Shown here: piece by piece, positions 1-11,665 of the stretch
Numbering within the stretch: the first letter of the stretch is position 1
Layout of the letters: the number at the start of each line of letters is the position of its first letter
Assembly (NCBI RefSeq): GCF_023556335.1
Contig: NZ_JAIKTS010000001.1
Coordinates: 1,116,001-1,180,000, forward strand
DNA from: Stenotrophomonas mori
GTDB lineage: Bacteria > Pseudomonadota > Gammaproteobacteria > Xanthomonadales > Xanthomonadaceae
Length of the DNA: 64,000 bases
Direction of reading: 5' to 3'
The notes under the pieces: model-generated
What the model saw: the letters and a program-made list of their open reading frames with translations, nothing else
Databases searched by the model: none
What the model was told of the DNA's origin: nothing
Position numbers and translations under genes: made by a program

Positions 1-1
1 A

Positions 2-535
2 CCGTGGGAGATCGGCCTCTACGGCGACTACCTGTGGGGCCGCAGCCGCGCCGACCTCGGGCCGGTGCTCGGCGGGAAGGTGCCGTCGCTGTCGCCGCGG
101 ATCCATGCCGGCGTCTATTCCGAATACGCCGTCGGCGGACACGGTGCGCTGGGCGCGCGGCTCGGCCATGACCTCAAGGGCGGCGGCGCCTACCTGGACG
201 CCTACTACGACCACGAGCTGCCCCCGATGGGGTACATCCAGCATGGCCTGGAGCTGGGCTGGCGCGGCATGAACCGCACGGCGATGAACCGCTACTTCGG
301 CCTTTCCGCGTCCTCGGCCGCGCAATTGCAGGTCGCCGCCTGGGCACCCGGCGCCGGCAGCCAACAGCTGTCGGCCAACTATTCCGCGTTCGTGCCGACC
401 AGCCGCCATACCGGGTTCGCGGTGATGGCCGAGTACGCGCGCCTGCTCGGCGGCGCCGCCTCCAGCCCCCTGGTGCGGCAGTTCGGCAACCGCCACCAGT
501 GGCAGTACGCGGTCGCCTTCGTCCGTCACTTCTGA
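2..535 (+). CDS. MipA/OmpV family outer-membrane protein, C-terminal part
   Basis: The 5' end lies outside the window; the frame is open from base 2 (PWEIGLYGDYLWG...) to a TGA at 533-535. The visible 177 residues are rich in aromatic and glycine alternation typical of outer-membrane beta strands and finish in a terminal phenylalanine (VRHF), the usual signal for Bam-dependent assembly. The segment YARLLGGAASSPLV followed by a basic GNRHQ stretch matches the conserved C-terminal part of MipA/OmpV proteins (typically LLGDAADSPIV). MipA was described in E. coli as an MltA-interacting scaffold protein; related members are linked to antibiotic and metal responses. Family assignment is from recalled motif similarity; the specific role here is unknown. 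It converges on the exporter gene, 31 bp away. Confidence 0.75.
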   Translation, partial: PWEIGLYGDYLWGRSRADLGPVLGGKVPSLSPRIHAGVYSEYAVGGHGALGARLGHDLKGGGAYLDAYYDHELPPMGYIQHGLELGWRGMNRTAMNRYFGLSASSAAQLQVAAWAPGAGSQQLSANYSAFVPTSRHTGFAVMAEYARLLGGAASSPLVRQFGNRHQWQYAVAFVRHF

Positions 536-566
536 CGCGTGGCGGCCAGGCGGCCGCCGGATGCCC

Positions 567-1730
567 TCAGAGGCTGCCGCTGCGGCCGGCCAGCACCCCC
601 ATCACCGCCGCCACCGCGGCCAGGCCGGCGCACAGCAGCAGCGATGCCGTCCACCCGCCCAGGGCCTGGTGGAGGCCACCGATGGCCACCGGCCCCAGCG
701 ATGCCAGCAGATAACCCACGCATTGCGACATGCCCGACAGCGAGGCCGCCTGCGCCGCATTGCCGCTGCGCAGCCCGATCAGCGACAGGCCCAGGATGAT
801 GCCGGCGCCGGTGCCCACCCCGAACAGCACCGCCCAGACCAGCGCCAGCTGCGGAATCAGCGCGAAGCCCAGCAACGCCACGGCCGACAAGGCGCACACC
901 GCGACCGCGGCCCACCGCTGGTCGCGCAGGCGGGCGAGGATCGGGCCGAGCAGCAGGCCCGGAATCGCGGTCGCCAGCTGCAGCACGCCGTGCAGCGAGC
1001 CGGCCCGGGCCGAGGACATCCCCGCGTCGGCGAGGATCGACGGCATCCAGCCGACCACCACGTAGTAGATCGTCGAGTTCAGGCCCAGGAACAGGGTCAC
1101 CTGCCACGCCAGCGGCGAGCGCCAGACCCTGCCGCCGTGCGGCGGGGTCGGGGTGTCGGCCACCGGCGCCGACCGTTCCCCGAGCTGCGTCGTCCAGACC
1201 GCCATCGCCGCCAGCGGCAGCAGCAGGAAGGCCAGCAGCGCGCTGCGCCATCCCCAGACCTGGGCCAGCGGCATGACCATCGCCGAGCCGAGCGCCGCGG
1301 CGATGCCCATCGCCAGCGCGTAGGCACCGGTCAGGGAGGCGACCCGCTGCGGAAAATCGCGCTTGACCAGGCTCGGCAGCAGCACGTTGCCCACCGCGAT
1401 GCCCACCCCGATGACCGCCGTGCCCGCATACAGCGCCCACGCCGTGCCCGCCGAACGCAGCGCGATGCCGACGGCGATGGCGGCCATGGCGCCGAACAAC
1501 GCCCGCTCCAGCCCGTACTCGCGCGCCAGCAGCGCACTGAACGGCGAGAGCAGCGCGAACACCAGCAGCGGCAGGGTGGTCAGCGCACCGACGGCCAGCG
1601 TGTCCAGCGCGAACGCCGCCTGGATCGGCCCGAGCACCGGCGGCAGGCCAGTGAAAGGCGCCCTGAGATTGGCCGCGATCAACAGGATCCCGACCAGCAG
1701 TGCAGCCTCGCCTGCCGTCCGTCGATTCAT
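567..1730 (-). CDS. nimT: CynX/NimT family MFS exporter
   Basis: A 387-residue, very hydrophobic protein with about 12 membrane segments, starting MNRRTAGEAALLVG. An N-terminal NLRAPFTGLPPVLG stretch and a mid-protein GWMPSIL stretch are typical of the CynX/NimT branch of the major facilitator superfamily. In E. coli NimT (YeaN) exports 2-nitroimidazole and is encoded divergently from its AraC-type regulator NimR (YeaM); exactly this pairing is seen here, with a 102-bp shared intergenic region. A start at 1772 (MPSPDGKG) is possible, but 1730 puts the first membrane helix at the usual position. Substrate is inferred only from the family and neighbour. Cyanate transport (CynX) is unlikely because no cynS or cynT is adjacent. 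Confidence 0.85.
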   Translation of the reverse strand: MNRRTAGEAALLVGILLIAANLRAPFTGLPPVLGPIQAAFALDTLAVGALTTLPLLVFALLSPFSALLAREYGLERALFGAMAAIAVGIALRSAGTAWALYAGTAVIGVGIAVGNVLLPSLVKRDFPQRVASLTGAYALAMGIAAALGSAMVMPLAQVWGWRSALLAFLLLPLAAMAVWTTQLGERSAPVADTPTPPHGGRVWRSPLAWQVTLFLGLNSTIYYVVVGWMPSILADAGMSSARAGSLHGVLQLATAIPGLLLGPILARLRDQRWAAVAVCALSAVALLGFALIPQLALVWAVLFGVGTGAGIILGLSLIGLRSGNAAQAASLSGMSQCVGYLLASLGPVAIGGLHQALGGWTASLLLCAGLAAVAAVMGVLAGRSGSL

Positions 1731-1788
1731 CGCAGCACTCACAACCGCACCTTTTCCGTCTGGAGAGGGCATCGACTGTAGTGAGGCG

Positions 1789-1840
1789 CGGATCCATTTA
1801 ATATAGATATAGTGACAATAAATATTCAAATCATGACAAA
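1789..1840. promoter_or_regulatory. AT-rich divergent promoter region between nimT and nimR
   Basis: In a roughly 70% GC background, bases 1795-1840 are strongly AT-rich (runs of TTTAATATAGATATAG and AATAAATATTCAAATCATG). The stretch sits directly upstream of the AraC-family gene and within the leader region of the divergent exporter, so it probably carries overlapping promoters and the NimR operator. No clear inverted repeat with defined arms could be assigned by eye. Confidence 0.45.
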
Positions 1841-2627
1841 CCCCATCGCCCTCGCCCATTCCCTCGACGCCTTCGATCCGGACGGCTTCGACCGCCCGGC
1901 GATCGCCCTGCGGCTGGAAGTCGAGCAGAACGCGGCCGAACAACCGGTGCACCGGCACCGCAAGGGCCAGTTGATACTGGCGCTGAGCGGCGGTGTGACC
2001 TGCACCGTGCCCAACGCGATGTGGATGGTGCCGCCGCAGCATGCGGTGTGGATCCCCGGCGGCATGCCGCACAGCAACCGCGCGACCGACAACGCGCGCA
2101 TCTATTTCCTGTTCATCGCTCCGGATGCGGCAGCGATGCCCGAGCGCTGCTGCACCCTGGCGATCAGCCCGCTGGTGCGCGAGCTCATCAAGTACCTGGC
2201 CGAACAGCCCACCGCCTACCCCCCGCAGGGAGCAACCGCGCGGGTGGCCGCGGTGCTGCTGGAGCAGCTGGCCAGCGCCCCTGTCGAACAACTCCACCTG
2301 CCCATTTCCGCGCACGCGAAACTGCGCCAGATCGCCGATGCGCTGATCGCCGATCCCGCCGACCGGACCACCCTGGCGCAGTGGGCGCAGCGGTTGGCGA
2401 TGAGCGAACGCACCCTGGCGCGGCTGGTGGTGCGCGAGACCGGGCTGACCTTCGGACGTTGGCGCCAGCAGCTGCACCTATTGGTCGCACTGCGCCAGCT
2501 CGCCGCCGGCGACGCCGTGCAGCGGGTGGCCGGCAACCTCGGCTACGACTCGGTGACCGCGTTCATCACCATGTTCCGCAAGGCGCTCGGCCGCTCCCCC
2601 ACCCAGTATTTCTCCGCGCTGCGCTGA
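1833..2627 (+). CDS. nimR: AraC-family regulator with cupin sensor domain (NimR-like)
   Basis: A 264-residue protein with an N-terminal cupin (residues about 20-110, metal-like motif HRHRKGQL and the block WMVPPQHAVWIPGGMPHSN) and a C-terminal AraC helix-turn-helix pair (about 160-260; MSERTLARLVVRETGLTFGRWRQQ and GYDSVTAFITMFRKALGRSP). The cupin block closely resembles my recollection of E. coli NimR (YeaM), which represses the divergent nimT exporter gene. The upstream GTG at 1812 adds seven residues; the ATG at 1833 is preferred since the protein then begins MTNPIALAHS. It most likely senses a small molecule and controls the neighbouring exporter and itself. Inference for the ligand; firm for the family. 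Confidence 0.88.
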   Translation: MTNPIALAHSLDAFDPDGFDRPAIALRLEVEQNAAEQPVHRHRKGQLILALSGGVTCTVPNAMWMVPPQHAVWIPGGMPHSNRATDNARIYFLFIAPDAAAMPERCCTLAISPLVRELIKYLAEQPTAYPPQGATARVAAVLLEQLASAPVEQLHLPISAHAKLRQIADALIADPADRTTLAQWAQRLAMSERTLARLVVRETGLTFGRWRQQLHLLVALRQLAAGDAVQRVAGNLGYDSVTAFITMFRKALGRSPTQYFSALR

Positions 2628-2665
2628 GTCCACCGGCGACCCCGGAGCGCCGCCGACGTGTCGAC

Positions 2666-2671
2666 TACAAT
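2666..2671 (+). promoter_or_regulatory. candidate -10 box for the TetR gene
   Basis: TACAAT (5 of 6 to TATAAT) lies in the nimR-tetR gap, 90 bp ahead of the preferred tetR start. No good -35 is visible at 16-18 bp. Confidence 0.3.
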
Positions 2672-2761
2672 CGGGCCGGCACCGCCGTCCGCGACCGTCC
2701 ACTCCCGGCCGCGCCGATGCCGACACCCGCCGGGCCCCGCCGGCGATGGAACCCAGACGCC

Positions 2762-3391
2762 ATGACACGACAGACGACACCCGACACCGACAGCTCCGCC
2801 ACCAGGATCCCGCGCACCAAGCCCGCCGAAGTGCGCCTGGAGGAGCTGATGGCCGCCGCCGAGTCGCTGTTCCTGGCCAAGGGCGTGGACGCCACCACGG
2901 TCAGCGAGATCGTCGAGCGGGCACAGGTCGCCAAGGGCACCTTCTATCACTACTTTCCCTCCAAGACCGACCTGCTGCAGGCGCTGCGCGACCGCTACAC
3001 CGAGCGCTTCCTGCACCGGCTGCAGGCTGCCGTGGACGCCTGCCCGGAAGCGGCCTGGGAAACCCGCCTGCGCGCCTGGATCCACGCCAACATCCAGGCC
3101 TATGTGCAGACCTACCGAACCCATGACATGGTCTACACCCACCACCACCACGCCCGCGGCAATCCCTCCCGGAACGCCCTGCTCGAGCAGCTGCTGGACC
3201 TCATCGAACGCGGCAACGAGGCCGGCGCCTGGCGGAGCGCATCGCCGCGGATCGCGGCGATGCTCATCTATTCCGGCGTGCACGGCGCCACCGACGACCT
3301 CATCGCCGCGCAACCGGCCGATGGCGCGGCCTTCGCGCAAACGGTCGCCGACGCCTGCCTGCGGATACTGGACGGCACCAGCCCTCCCTGA
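2762..3391 (+). CDS. TetR/AcrR family transcriptional regulator
   Basis: A 209-residue TetR repressor. The N-terminal three-helix DNA-binding domain is clear at residues about 21-70 (LMAAAESLFLAKGVDATTVSEIVERA, then VAKGTFYHYFPSKTDLLQAL), preceded by a flexible, polar tail. The remaining helices form the ligand-binding and dimer domain, with an odd histidine cluster HHHH near residue 125 that could bind metal but is not a recognised motif. The start at ATG 2762 is chosen because GGAA lies just upstream; an in-frame ATG at 2717 would add 15 low-complexity residues. It lies downstream of nimR on the same strand but 134 bp away, so it may be separately expressed. Its target is not evident: the next gene downstream is on the opposite strand. 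Confidence 0.88.
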   Translation: MTRQTTPDTDSSATRIPRTKPAEVRLEELMAAAESLFLAKGVDATTVSEIVERAQVAKGTFYHYFPSKTDLLQALRDRYTERFLHRLQAAVDACPEAAWETRLRAWIHANIQAYVQTYRTHDMVYTHHHHARGNPSRNALLEQLLDLIERGNEAGAWRSASPRIAAMLIYSGVHGATDDLIAAQPADGAAFAQTVADACLRILDGTSPP

Positions 3392-3618
3392 GCGCCCCGG
3401 CAACGGTGCACCGGAGCGGCCGCCAACCCGGCCCACCGCGCAGTGGCGCGCTCGCGTGGCCGCTGCCCTCACCCCGCCCCGTTGTGACGGGAACCCGGCA
3501 AGGCACGGAACATCGCTGCCAGCAGGGCCGCCGCACTCCTCCCGGGGCATCGACCCCACCCCATGCGCCGGCCGCCCCTCTCCGCAACGGGCCCGGCATC
3601 GGCAACCGCCGCCTGCGC

Positions 3619-3981
3619 TCAGGCCCTGCCGTCCACCGGCATGCCGTCGGCGCCGAAGACCACACCGCGCGCCTCCAGCCTTTCGCGCGCCGCATGGTGG
3701 ACCACCCCGCGCCTGGCGGGCTTCGGCTCCAGCAAGCGGCGCAGCGTGGCCTCGCCCACGTTCGCGTTGTGGACGACCTCCATGCGTACTCCCCAGAACC
3801 GGTCGTCCGCAAAACGGTCGAGAATCTCCGCGTCCGCGTCGGGATTGCCCGCCGCCACGGCACGGATGGCCTGATTGGCGTCCGTCAGGAACGGCGCGAG
3901 TTCCCGCGCATTGGCGGCGCCGCAGGCGGCGGTGTAGCGCCGCTGTTCCGCGGCCTTCTGTTCCGGTGTTTTCTTCGCCAT
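3619..3981 (-). CDS. small LRV/HEAT-like repeat protein, function unknown
   Basis: A 120-residue soluble protein beginning MAKKTPEQKAAEQRRY. After a basic helical N-terminus, two or three about 23-residue helical units follow, with the pattern AVAAGNPDADAEILDRFADD and VVHNANVGEATLRRLLE. This spacing (aN.x.D...L..LA.D) resembles leucine-rich-repeat-variant (LRV) or HEAT-like repeats. No catalytic motif, signal peptide or membrane segment is visible. The gene stands alone, flanked by a 227-bp gap from the tetR stop and by guaA downstream. Coding status is supported by its sensible amino-acid composition and length; the function is unknown. Confidence 0.6.
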   Translation of the reverse strand: MAKKTPEQKAAEQRRYTAACGAANARELAPFLTDANQAIRAVAAGNPDADAEILDRFADDRFWGVRMEVVHNANVGEATLRRLLEPKPARRGVVHHAARERLEARGVVFGADGMPVDGRA

Positions 3982-4116
3982 GACGTTTCCAGAGCGGTCG
4001 ATCGCGGCGACGCTTCCGCCCCGCCGGGAACCTGCACGGAGGCGGGGAGCAGCCCGGTTGCCGCGGACCTCTCCCCGCTCAGGCGGCCAGCCGCCTGGCC
4101 ACCCGGCACGGGCGCG

Positions 4117-5665
4117 TCATTCCCACTCGATCGTCGCCGGCGGTTTGCCGGAAATGTCGTAGACCACCCGCGAGACGCCCGGCACTTCGTTGATGATGCG
4201 GTTGCTGACCTTGCCGAGGAATTCGTACGGCAGGTGCGCCCAGTGCGCGGTCATGAAATCGATGGTCTCCACCGCACGCAGCGCGATCACCCATTCGTAG
4301 GCGCGCGCGTCGCCGACCACGCCCACCGACTTGATCGGCAGGAACACCGCGAAGGCCTGCGAGGTCCTGTCGTACAGATCCGCCGCGCGCAGCTCCTCGA
4401 TGAATACCGCATCGGCCTTGGCCAGCAGCTCGGCGTATTCCGGCTTGACCTCGCCGAGGATGCGCACGCCCAGGCCCGGGCCGGGGAACGGATGGCGGTA
4501 GACCATGGCGCGCGGCAGGCCGAGCTCGACGCCGAGGCGGCGCACCTCGTCCTTGAACAGCTCGCGCAGCGGCTCCACCAGCTTGAGCTTCATGTCCTCC
4601 GGCAGGCCGCCCACGTTGTGGTGGCTCTTGATGACATGCGCCTTGCCGGTCTTGCTGCCGGCCGACTCAATCACGTCCGGATAGATCGTGCCCTGCGCCA
4701 GCCACTTGGCATTGCTGAGCCGGTTGGACTCCTCGTCGAAGATCTCCACGAACAGGTTGCCGATGATCTTGCGCTTGGCTTCCGGATCGGTGACCCCTTC
4801 CAGGGCCTTGAAGTAGCGGTCGGCGGCATTCACCCGCACGACCTTGACGCCCATGTTCTCGGCCATCATCTTCATGACCTGGTCGCCTTCCTGCCAGCGC
4901 AGCAGGCCGGTATCGACGAACACGCAGGTCAGCTGGCGGCCGATGGCCCGGTGCAGCAGGGCGGCCACGACCGAGGAGTCCACGCCGCCGGACAGGCCCA
5001 GGATCACCTCGTCGTCGCCGACCTGCTCGCGCACCCGCGCCACCTGGTCGTCGATGATGTTGGCCGCGGTCCACAGCGTGGCGCAGCCGCAGATCTCGGT
5101 GACGAAGCGCTTGAGCAGTGCCGCGCCCTGCTTGGTATGGGTCACTTCCGGGTGGAACTGCACGCCGTACCAGCGCTTGTCCTCGTTGGCCATCGCCGCC
5201 ACGGGGATGCGCTCGGTCACCGCGGTGATGGCGAAGCCCGGCGGCACCCGGGTGACGTGGTCGCCGTGGCTCATCCACACATCCAGGCGCGGGTCGCCGC
5301 CATGGTCGGACAGGCCGCCGAGCAGGCCGTCGCTGCCCAGCAGCCGCACTTCGGCGTGGCCGAATTCGCGCTGGCCCGCCGCCTCGGTAGCGCCGCCCAG
5401 CTGCTTGGCCATGGTCTGCAGGCCGTAGCAGATGCCCAGCAGCGGCAGGCCGCTGTCAAACACCGCCTGCGGCGCCGCAGGCGCACCGGCCTCGGTGGTC
5501 GACTCCGGGCCGCCGGAAAGGATGATGCCCTTCGCACCGAACGCGGCGATCTCCGCCGGATCGTGGTCCCAGGCCCAGATTTCGCAGTAGACGCCGAACT
5601 CGCGGATGCGGCGCGCGATCAACTGCGTGTACTGCGCACCGAAATCGAGGATGAGGATCTTGTCG

Positions 5666-5682
<17 letters not shown>
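4117..5682 (-). CDS. guaA: GMP synthase (glutamine-hydrolysing)
   Basis: Converts XMP, ATP and glutamine to GMP, the last step of guanine nucleotide synthesis in the cytosol. The 521-residue protein has the family's usual length. The class I glutamine amidotransferase domain (residues about 8-200) shows the nucleophile in LLGICYGLQ and the His-Glu pair in [10 protein letters not shown]. The ATP pyrophosphatase domain has the P-loop [10 protein letters not shown] near residue 230. The C-terminal dimerisation domain ends [17 protein letters not shown], as expected. Its start overlaps the 3' end of the preceding lipoprotein gene by 17 bp, so it is the last gene of a guaB-lipoprotein-guaA operon and is probably translationally coupled. 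Confidence 0.98.
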
Positions 5683-7773
<2,091 letters not shown>

Positions 7774-7855
7774 TTACCCTTGTTCGCGCGCCGATGGCAG
7801 GGGGTGGCTGCGATGCTGTGTCGCATCCGCCCCGCCATTCAGGCGCGGGGCGCCG

Positions 7856-8755
7856 TCAGCGCGGGCCGCCCGCGGCCTCCGCCGCTTCCAGGGTGTTCTG
7901 CATCAGCGTGGCCACGGTCATCGGGCCGACGCCACCGGGGACCGGGGTGATCCAGCTGGCGCGGCGGGACGCCGCGTCGAAGCCCACGTCGCCCACCAGA
8001 CGGCCATCGTCCAGCCGGTTAATGCCGACGTCGATGACCACCGCCCCGGGCTTGACCCACTCCCCCGGCACCAGCTGCGGGATGCCCACCGCCACCACCA
8101 GGATGTCGGCATTGCGCACCGCCCGCTCCAGTTCCTCGCGCGGGGTGAACTTGTGGCAGCTGGTGACGGTGCAGCCGGCGATCAGCAGCTCCAGCCCCAT
8201 CGGCCGCCCGACATGGTTGCTGACCCCGACGATGGTGGCGTTGCGGCCGCGCACCCGCTGGTCGGTATGCGACAACAGGGTGACGATGCCGCGCGGCGTG
8301 CACGGGCGCAGCCCGAACTCGCGCAGCGCGAGATGGCCGACGTTCTCGGGATGGAAGCCGTCCACGTCCTTGCGCGGATCGATGCGCTGGATCAGCCGGT
8401 TGGCATCGGGAATGCCCGGCAGCGGCAGCTGGATCAGGATGCCGTGGATCCGGGGATCGGCATTGAGGCGGTCGATCAGTGCCAGCAGCTCCGCTTCGGT
8501 CGTGCCCTCGGGCAGGTCGTGGTCGAAGGCCTCGATGCCGACCTTCTCGGCCGCGCGGCGCTTGTTGCGCACATACACGGCCGAAGCCGGATCGCCGCCG
8601 ACCAGCACCACCGCCAGACCCGGCCGCGCCAGACCCTTCGCCACGCGCGCGTCCACGCGCAGTTTCAGTTCGTCGAGCAGCGCCTCGGCGATGCGGCGGC
8701 CGTCGAGGATGCGGGAAGTCGCCGCGGAGGCATCGGCAGGCAGGGTCATGGGCAT
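7856..8755 (-). CDS. folD: methylenetetrahydrofolate dehydrogenase/cyclohydrolase
   Basis: Bifunctional enzyme interconverting 5,10-methylene-THF and 10-formyl-THF with NADP+. The 299-residue protein has the catalytic [13 protein letters not shown] motif, [20 protein letters not shown] and the C-terminal [21 protein letters not shown] block. The usual nucleotide-site motif G(A/R)SNIVGRP reads GVSNHVGRP here, a histidine in place of the common isoleucine. The start [10 protein letters not shown] at 8755 is chosen; frames further upstream are low-complexity, and an in-frame ATG two codons later is also possible. Monocistronic by appearance, with 86 bp separating it from the upstream moeB-like gene. 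Confidence 0.96.
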   Translation of the reverse strand: MPMTLPADASAATSRILDGRRIAEALLDELKLRVDARVAKGLARPGLAVVLVGGDPASAVYVRNKRRAAEKVGIEAFDHDLPEGTTEAELLALIDRLNADPRIHGILIQLPLPGIPDANRLIQRIDPRKDVDGFHPENVGHLALREFGLRPCTPRGIVTLLSHTDQRVRGRNATIVGVSNHVGRPMGLELLIAGCTVTSCHKFTPREELERAVRNADILVVAVGIPQLVPGEWVKPGAVVIDVGINRLDDGRLVGDVGFDAASRRASWITPVPGGVGPMTVATLMQNTLEAAEAAGGPR

Positions 8756-8841
8756 GGGGGCTGAACCGGGCCGGATATTGTCTCCGATTCGGGGCCCCGC
8801 GGCACCCCGGCGCGGACACCCCGCGCGCAGGGTGGGCACGC

Positions 8842-9981
8842 TCAGTGCGGCGAGGCGCAGAAGGCGGCGTAATCGATATAGCCGGGAAACGCCTTGCCGG
8901 GGGCGCACAGCGGGCACTCCGGATCGGGCGCGACCCGGGTTTCGCGGAAGCGCATGGCCAGAGCGTCGAAGCGCAGCAGCCGGCCGGCCAGGGGCTGCCC
9001 GGCATCGAGCAGCAGCTTCAGCACCTCGGTCGCCTGGATCACCCCGGCCAGCCCCGGCAGCACCCCGAGCACGCCGGCCTCGGCGCAGTTCGGCGCGAAC
9101 TCCGCCGGCGGCGGCTCCGGGAACAGGCAGCGGTAACAGGGCACCTGGCCGCGATGGCGGCCCGCGTCGAACACGCTCACCTGGCCGTCGAAGCGTTCGA
9201 TCGCCGCATGCACCAGCGGCCGCGCGTGCTTGATGCAGGCATCGTTGAGCAGGTACCGCAACGGGAAGTTGTCCGAGCCGTCCAGCACCACGTCCACCCC
9301 CTCCATCAGCGCGTCGATGGTGTCCGCGGTCGCGCGCTGCGCGATCGCTTCCACCGCGATGAAAGGATTGAGCGCGGACAGCCGCTCGCGCGCCGAGTCC
9401 ACCTTGCGGGTTCCGACCGCCGCCTCGGTGTGGATCACCTGCCGGTGCAGGTTGCTGCGCTCGACGGTGTCGTCGTCGACCACCCGCAGATGCCCCACGC
9501 CGGCCGCCGCCAGGTAGAACAGCGCGGGCGCGCCAAGGCCACCCGCCCCCAGCACCAGCACCCGCGCGCGCTGCAGCCGCCGTTGCCCGGCCTCGCCCAC
9601 CTGCGGCAACAGCAGGTGGCGCGAGTAACGGTCGTAGAAGTCACGCTCGCCGGCGTCCAGCAGCGGCTGCATCAAGGGCAGGCCCGCCGTCCGCCACGCC
9701 ACCGTCCCCCCGCTGACCGAGGCCAGCCGCGCATAGCCGGCCGCCTGCAGCGCCGCGGCGGCATCGGCCGAACGCTTGCCGCTCTGGCAGATCAGCACGA
9801 CCTGCGTGTCGGTGGCCGGCAGCCAGGCCGCGGGGTCGGCCAGCAGGCCCTCCTTCTCCACGCCCAGTGCGCCTTCGGCCATGCCGCCGGCGCGCTCGTG
9901 CGCCTGGCGCACATCGATCAACACAGCGCCGGTCCGCTGCTGGATGCGCGCCTGTTCCGGCGTCAATTCACGGATGCTCAT
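8842..9981 (-). CDS. rhodanese-MoeB/ThiF fusion (sulfur-carrier adenylyltransferase)
   Basis: A 379-residue protein with an N-terminal rhodanese domain (residues about 5-105; active-site loop [10 protein letters not shown]) joined to an E1-like MoeB/ThiF domain (about 125-370). The E1 domain shows the ATP-binding [14 protein letters not shown], the [13 protein letters not shown] block, [14 protein letters not shown] and zinc-ligand pairs CYRC and CPLC. Such enzymes adenylate the C-terminal glycine of ThiS/MoaD-type sulfur carriers; the rhodanese part can donate sulfur. In MoeZ, Uba4 and MOCS3 the rhodanese domain is C-terminal, so the order here is reversed. No moaD or thiS is nearby, so the partner carrier (molybdopterin or thiamin pathway) cannot be decided. 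Starts at 9981 (MSIREL) or 9999 are possible. Confidence 0.93.
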   Translation of the reverse strand: MSIRELTPEQARIQQRTGAVLIDVRQAHERAGGMAEGALGVEKEGLLADPAAWLPATDTQVVLICQSGKRSADAAAALQAAGYARLASVSGGTVAWRTAGLPLMQPLLDAGERDFYDRYSRHLLLPQVGEAGQRRLQRARVLVLGAGGLGAPALFYLAAAGVGHLRVVDDDTVERSNLHRQVIHTEAAVGTRKVDSARERLSALNPFIAVEAIAQRATADTIDALMEGVDVVLDGSDNFPLRYLLNDACIKHARPLVHAAIERFDGQVSVFDAGRHRGQVPCYRCLFPEPPPAEFAPNCAEAGVLGVLPGLAGVIQATEVLKLLLDAGQPLAGRLLRFDALAMRFRETRVAPDPECPLCAPGKAFPGYIDYAAFCASPH

Positions 9982-10251
9982 GGCCGGATTATCGACCATG
10001 CCCTCCGCGCATGGCAGGAAAGCAGCATTCCGTACCGCGCCAGCGGCGGGCGGTCACGCGGCAAGGCCGGTTGCGTGCGCCATCCCCGCCTCCCCTTGGC
10101 CTCCGGCCTATGGGGCCTGCGGACCGGTGGCCGCGCCTGGCGGGCGGCCGGGCGCCTTCCCAGCCGCCGCAACGTCGCTTGCGGCCGGGCAGCGGCGGCG
10201 GAAGCCGGCCACAGGATGGGCGGCATCTTGCCGAGCGGCGCCGTCAGCGCG

Positions 10252-11652
10252 TCACTTCCTGCCCTTGACGTGCTTCATCAGGCGCCGCTTGGCCTTGACC
10301 TGGCGGTCGCTCAGCACGTTCTTCTTGCCCTCGTAGGGGTTGGCGCCCTCGCGGAACAGGAAGCTCACCGGCGTTCCCACCAGCTTGAAGCGCTTGCGGA
10401 AGAAGTTCTCCAGGTAGCGCTTGTAGCTGTCCGGCAGGTCCTTCAGACGGGTGCCATGGACGATGAAGGTCGGTGGATTGGTGCCGCCCGGGTGCACATA
10501 GCGCAGTTTGGCGGCATGTCCGCGGACGCTCGGCGGCGGGTTGCTCTCGTAGGCGATCTCCAGCGTCCGGTTGACTTCGCTGGTGCTGAATTCATGCGTG
10601 GCCGAGGCGTGCGCGCGGTGCACGGCGCGGAACAGCTCGCGCAGCCCCGACCCGTGCTTGGCCGAGATCCGCACGCCTTCCGCCCAAGGGACGAAACCGA
10701 GCTTCAGCGACAGCTGGGTCTCGGCCTGCTCGCGCTGGTACTCGGTGAGTCCATCCCACTTGTTGATCGCGATCACCAGCGCGCGCCCGGCATCGAGCAC
10801 CGCGCCCAGCACGCTGGCGTCCTGGTCGGTGACGCCTTCGCTGGCATCGAGCATCAGCACCGCGACCTGACACTGCTCGATCGAGCGCAGGGTCTTGACC
10901 ACCGAGAACTTCTCGACCACCTCGTCCACCCGCGCCCGCCGGCGCAGGCCCGCGGTATCGATGAGCCGGTACAGGCGGCCGTCGCGCTCCAGGTCCACCG
11001 CGATCGAGTCGCGGGTGGTCCCCGGGACATCGGAGGCGATCATCCTTTCCTCGCCCAGCAGGCGGTTGACCAGTGTCGACTTGCCGACATTGGGGCGGCC
11101 GACGAAGGCGATCCGGATGCGCCGCGGGTCGTCGTCCAGGGCTTCGGCGCTGCCCTCCTCCGGCAAGCGCCCGACGACCTCCTCCACCAGGTCGTCCAGC
11201 CCCTGGCGGTGCGCGGCCGATACCGTGAGCATCTCGCCGAACCCGTACCGCGAGAACTCCGAACGCACGGCCTGCTCGTCGGTACCGTCGATCTTGTTGA
11301 TCAGCAGCAGGGTCGGACGCGACAGCTTGCGCAGCCAGGCCAGGATCTCGTCGTCCAGCGCCGACGTGCCGTCGCGCGCATCGACCACGAACAGGATCAG
11401 GTCCGCTTCGGCCGCCGCCGCACGCGCCTGGCGTGCGGTGGCACCGGCCAGCCCGGCCTCGTCCTCGGCGATGCCGCCGGTATCCACGACCAGGAACGGC
11501 GTGTCCTCGTCGAGCCGGCAGACACCATAATTGCGGTCCCGGGTGACGCCCGGCTGGTCATGCACCAGCGCATCGCGACTGCGAGTCAACGCATTGAAAA
11601 TAGTCGACTTGCCGACGTTCGGCCGTCCAACCAGGGCGACCAAAGGCAGCAT
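10252..11652 (-). CDS. der: ribosome biogenesis GTPase Der (EngA)
   Basis: Tandem-GTPase needed for 50S subunit maturation. The 466-residue protein contains two G domains, each with [10 protein letters not shown]-loops (near residues 8 and 185), DTGG and DTAG G3 motifs, and NKID and NKWD G4 motifs, followed by the KH-like C-terminal domain and a basic tail ([20 protein letters not shown]). Length and order are normal for Der. It lies 13 bp downstream of bamB, as in E. coli and Pseudomonas, and is the last gene of the rlmN-der run. Confidence 0.98.
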   Translation of the reverse strand: MLPLVALVGRPNVGKSTIFNALTRSRDALVHDQPGVTRDRNYGVCRLDEDTPFLVVDTGGIAEDEAGLAGATARQARAAAAEADLILFVVDARDGTSALDDEILAWLRKLSRPTLLLINKIDGTDEQAVRSEFSRYGFGEMLTVSAAHRQGLDDLVEEVVGRLPEEGSAEALDDDPRRIRIAFVGRPNVGKSTLVNRLLGEERMIASDVPGTTRDSIAVDLERDGRLYRLIDTAGLRRRARVDEVVEKFSVVKTLRSIEQCQVAVLMLDASEGVTDQDASVLGAVLDAGRALVIAINKWDGLTEYQREQAETQLSLKLGFVPWAEGVRISAKHGSGLRELFRAVHRAHASATHEFSTSEVNRTLEIAYESNPPPSVRGHAAKLRYVHPGGTNPPTFIVHGTRLKDLPDSYKRYLENFFRKRFKLVGTPVSFLFREGANPYEGKKNVLSDRQVKAKRRLMKHVKGRK

Positions 11653-11665
11653 CGCTTGGAACTCC

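Noticed and set aside
4080..4097. CAGGCGG-CCAG-CCGCCTG hairpin after guaA as a terminator
   Set aside because: No T-tract follows on the guaA strand, so terminator status cannot be supported.
10000..10251. Small gene in the 252-bp gap between the moeB-like gene and der
   Set aside because: Short frames here have no ribosome-binding site, family motif or signal peptide.
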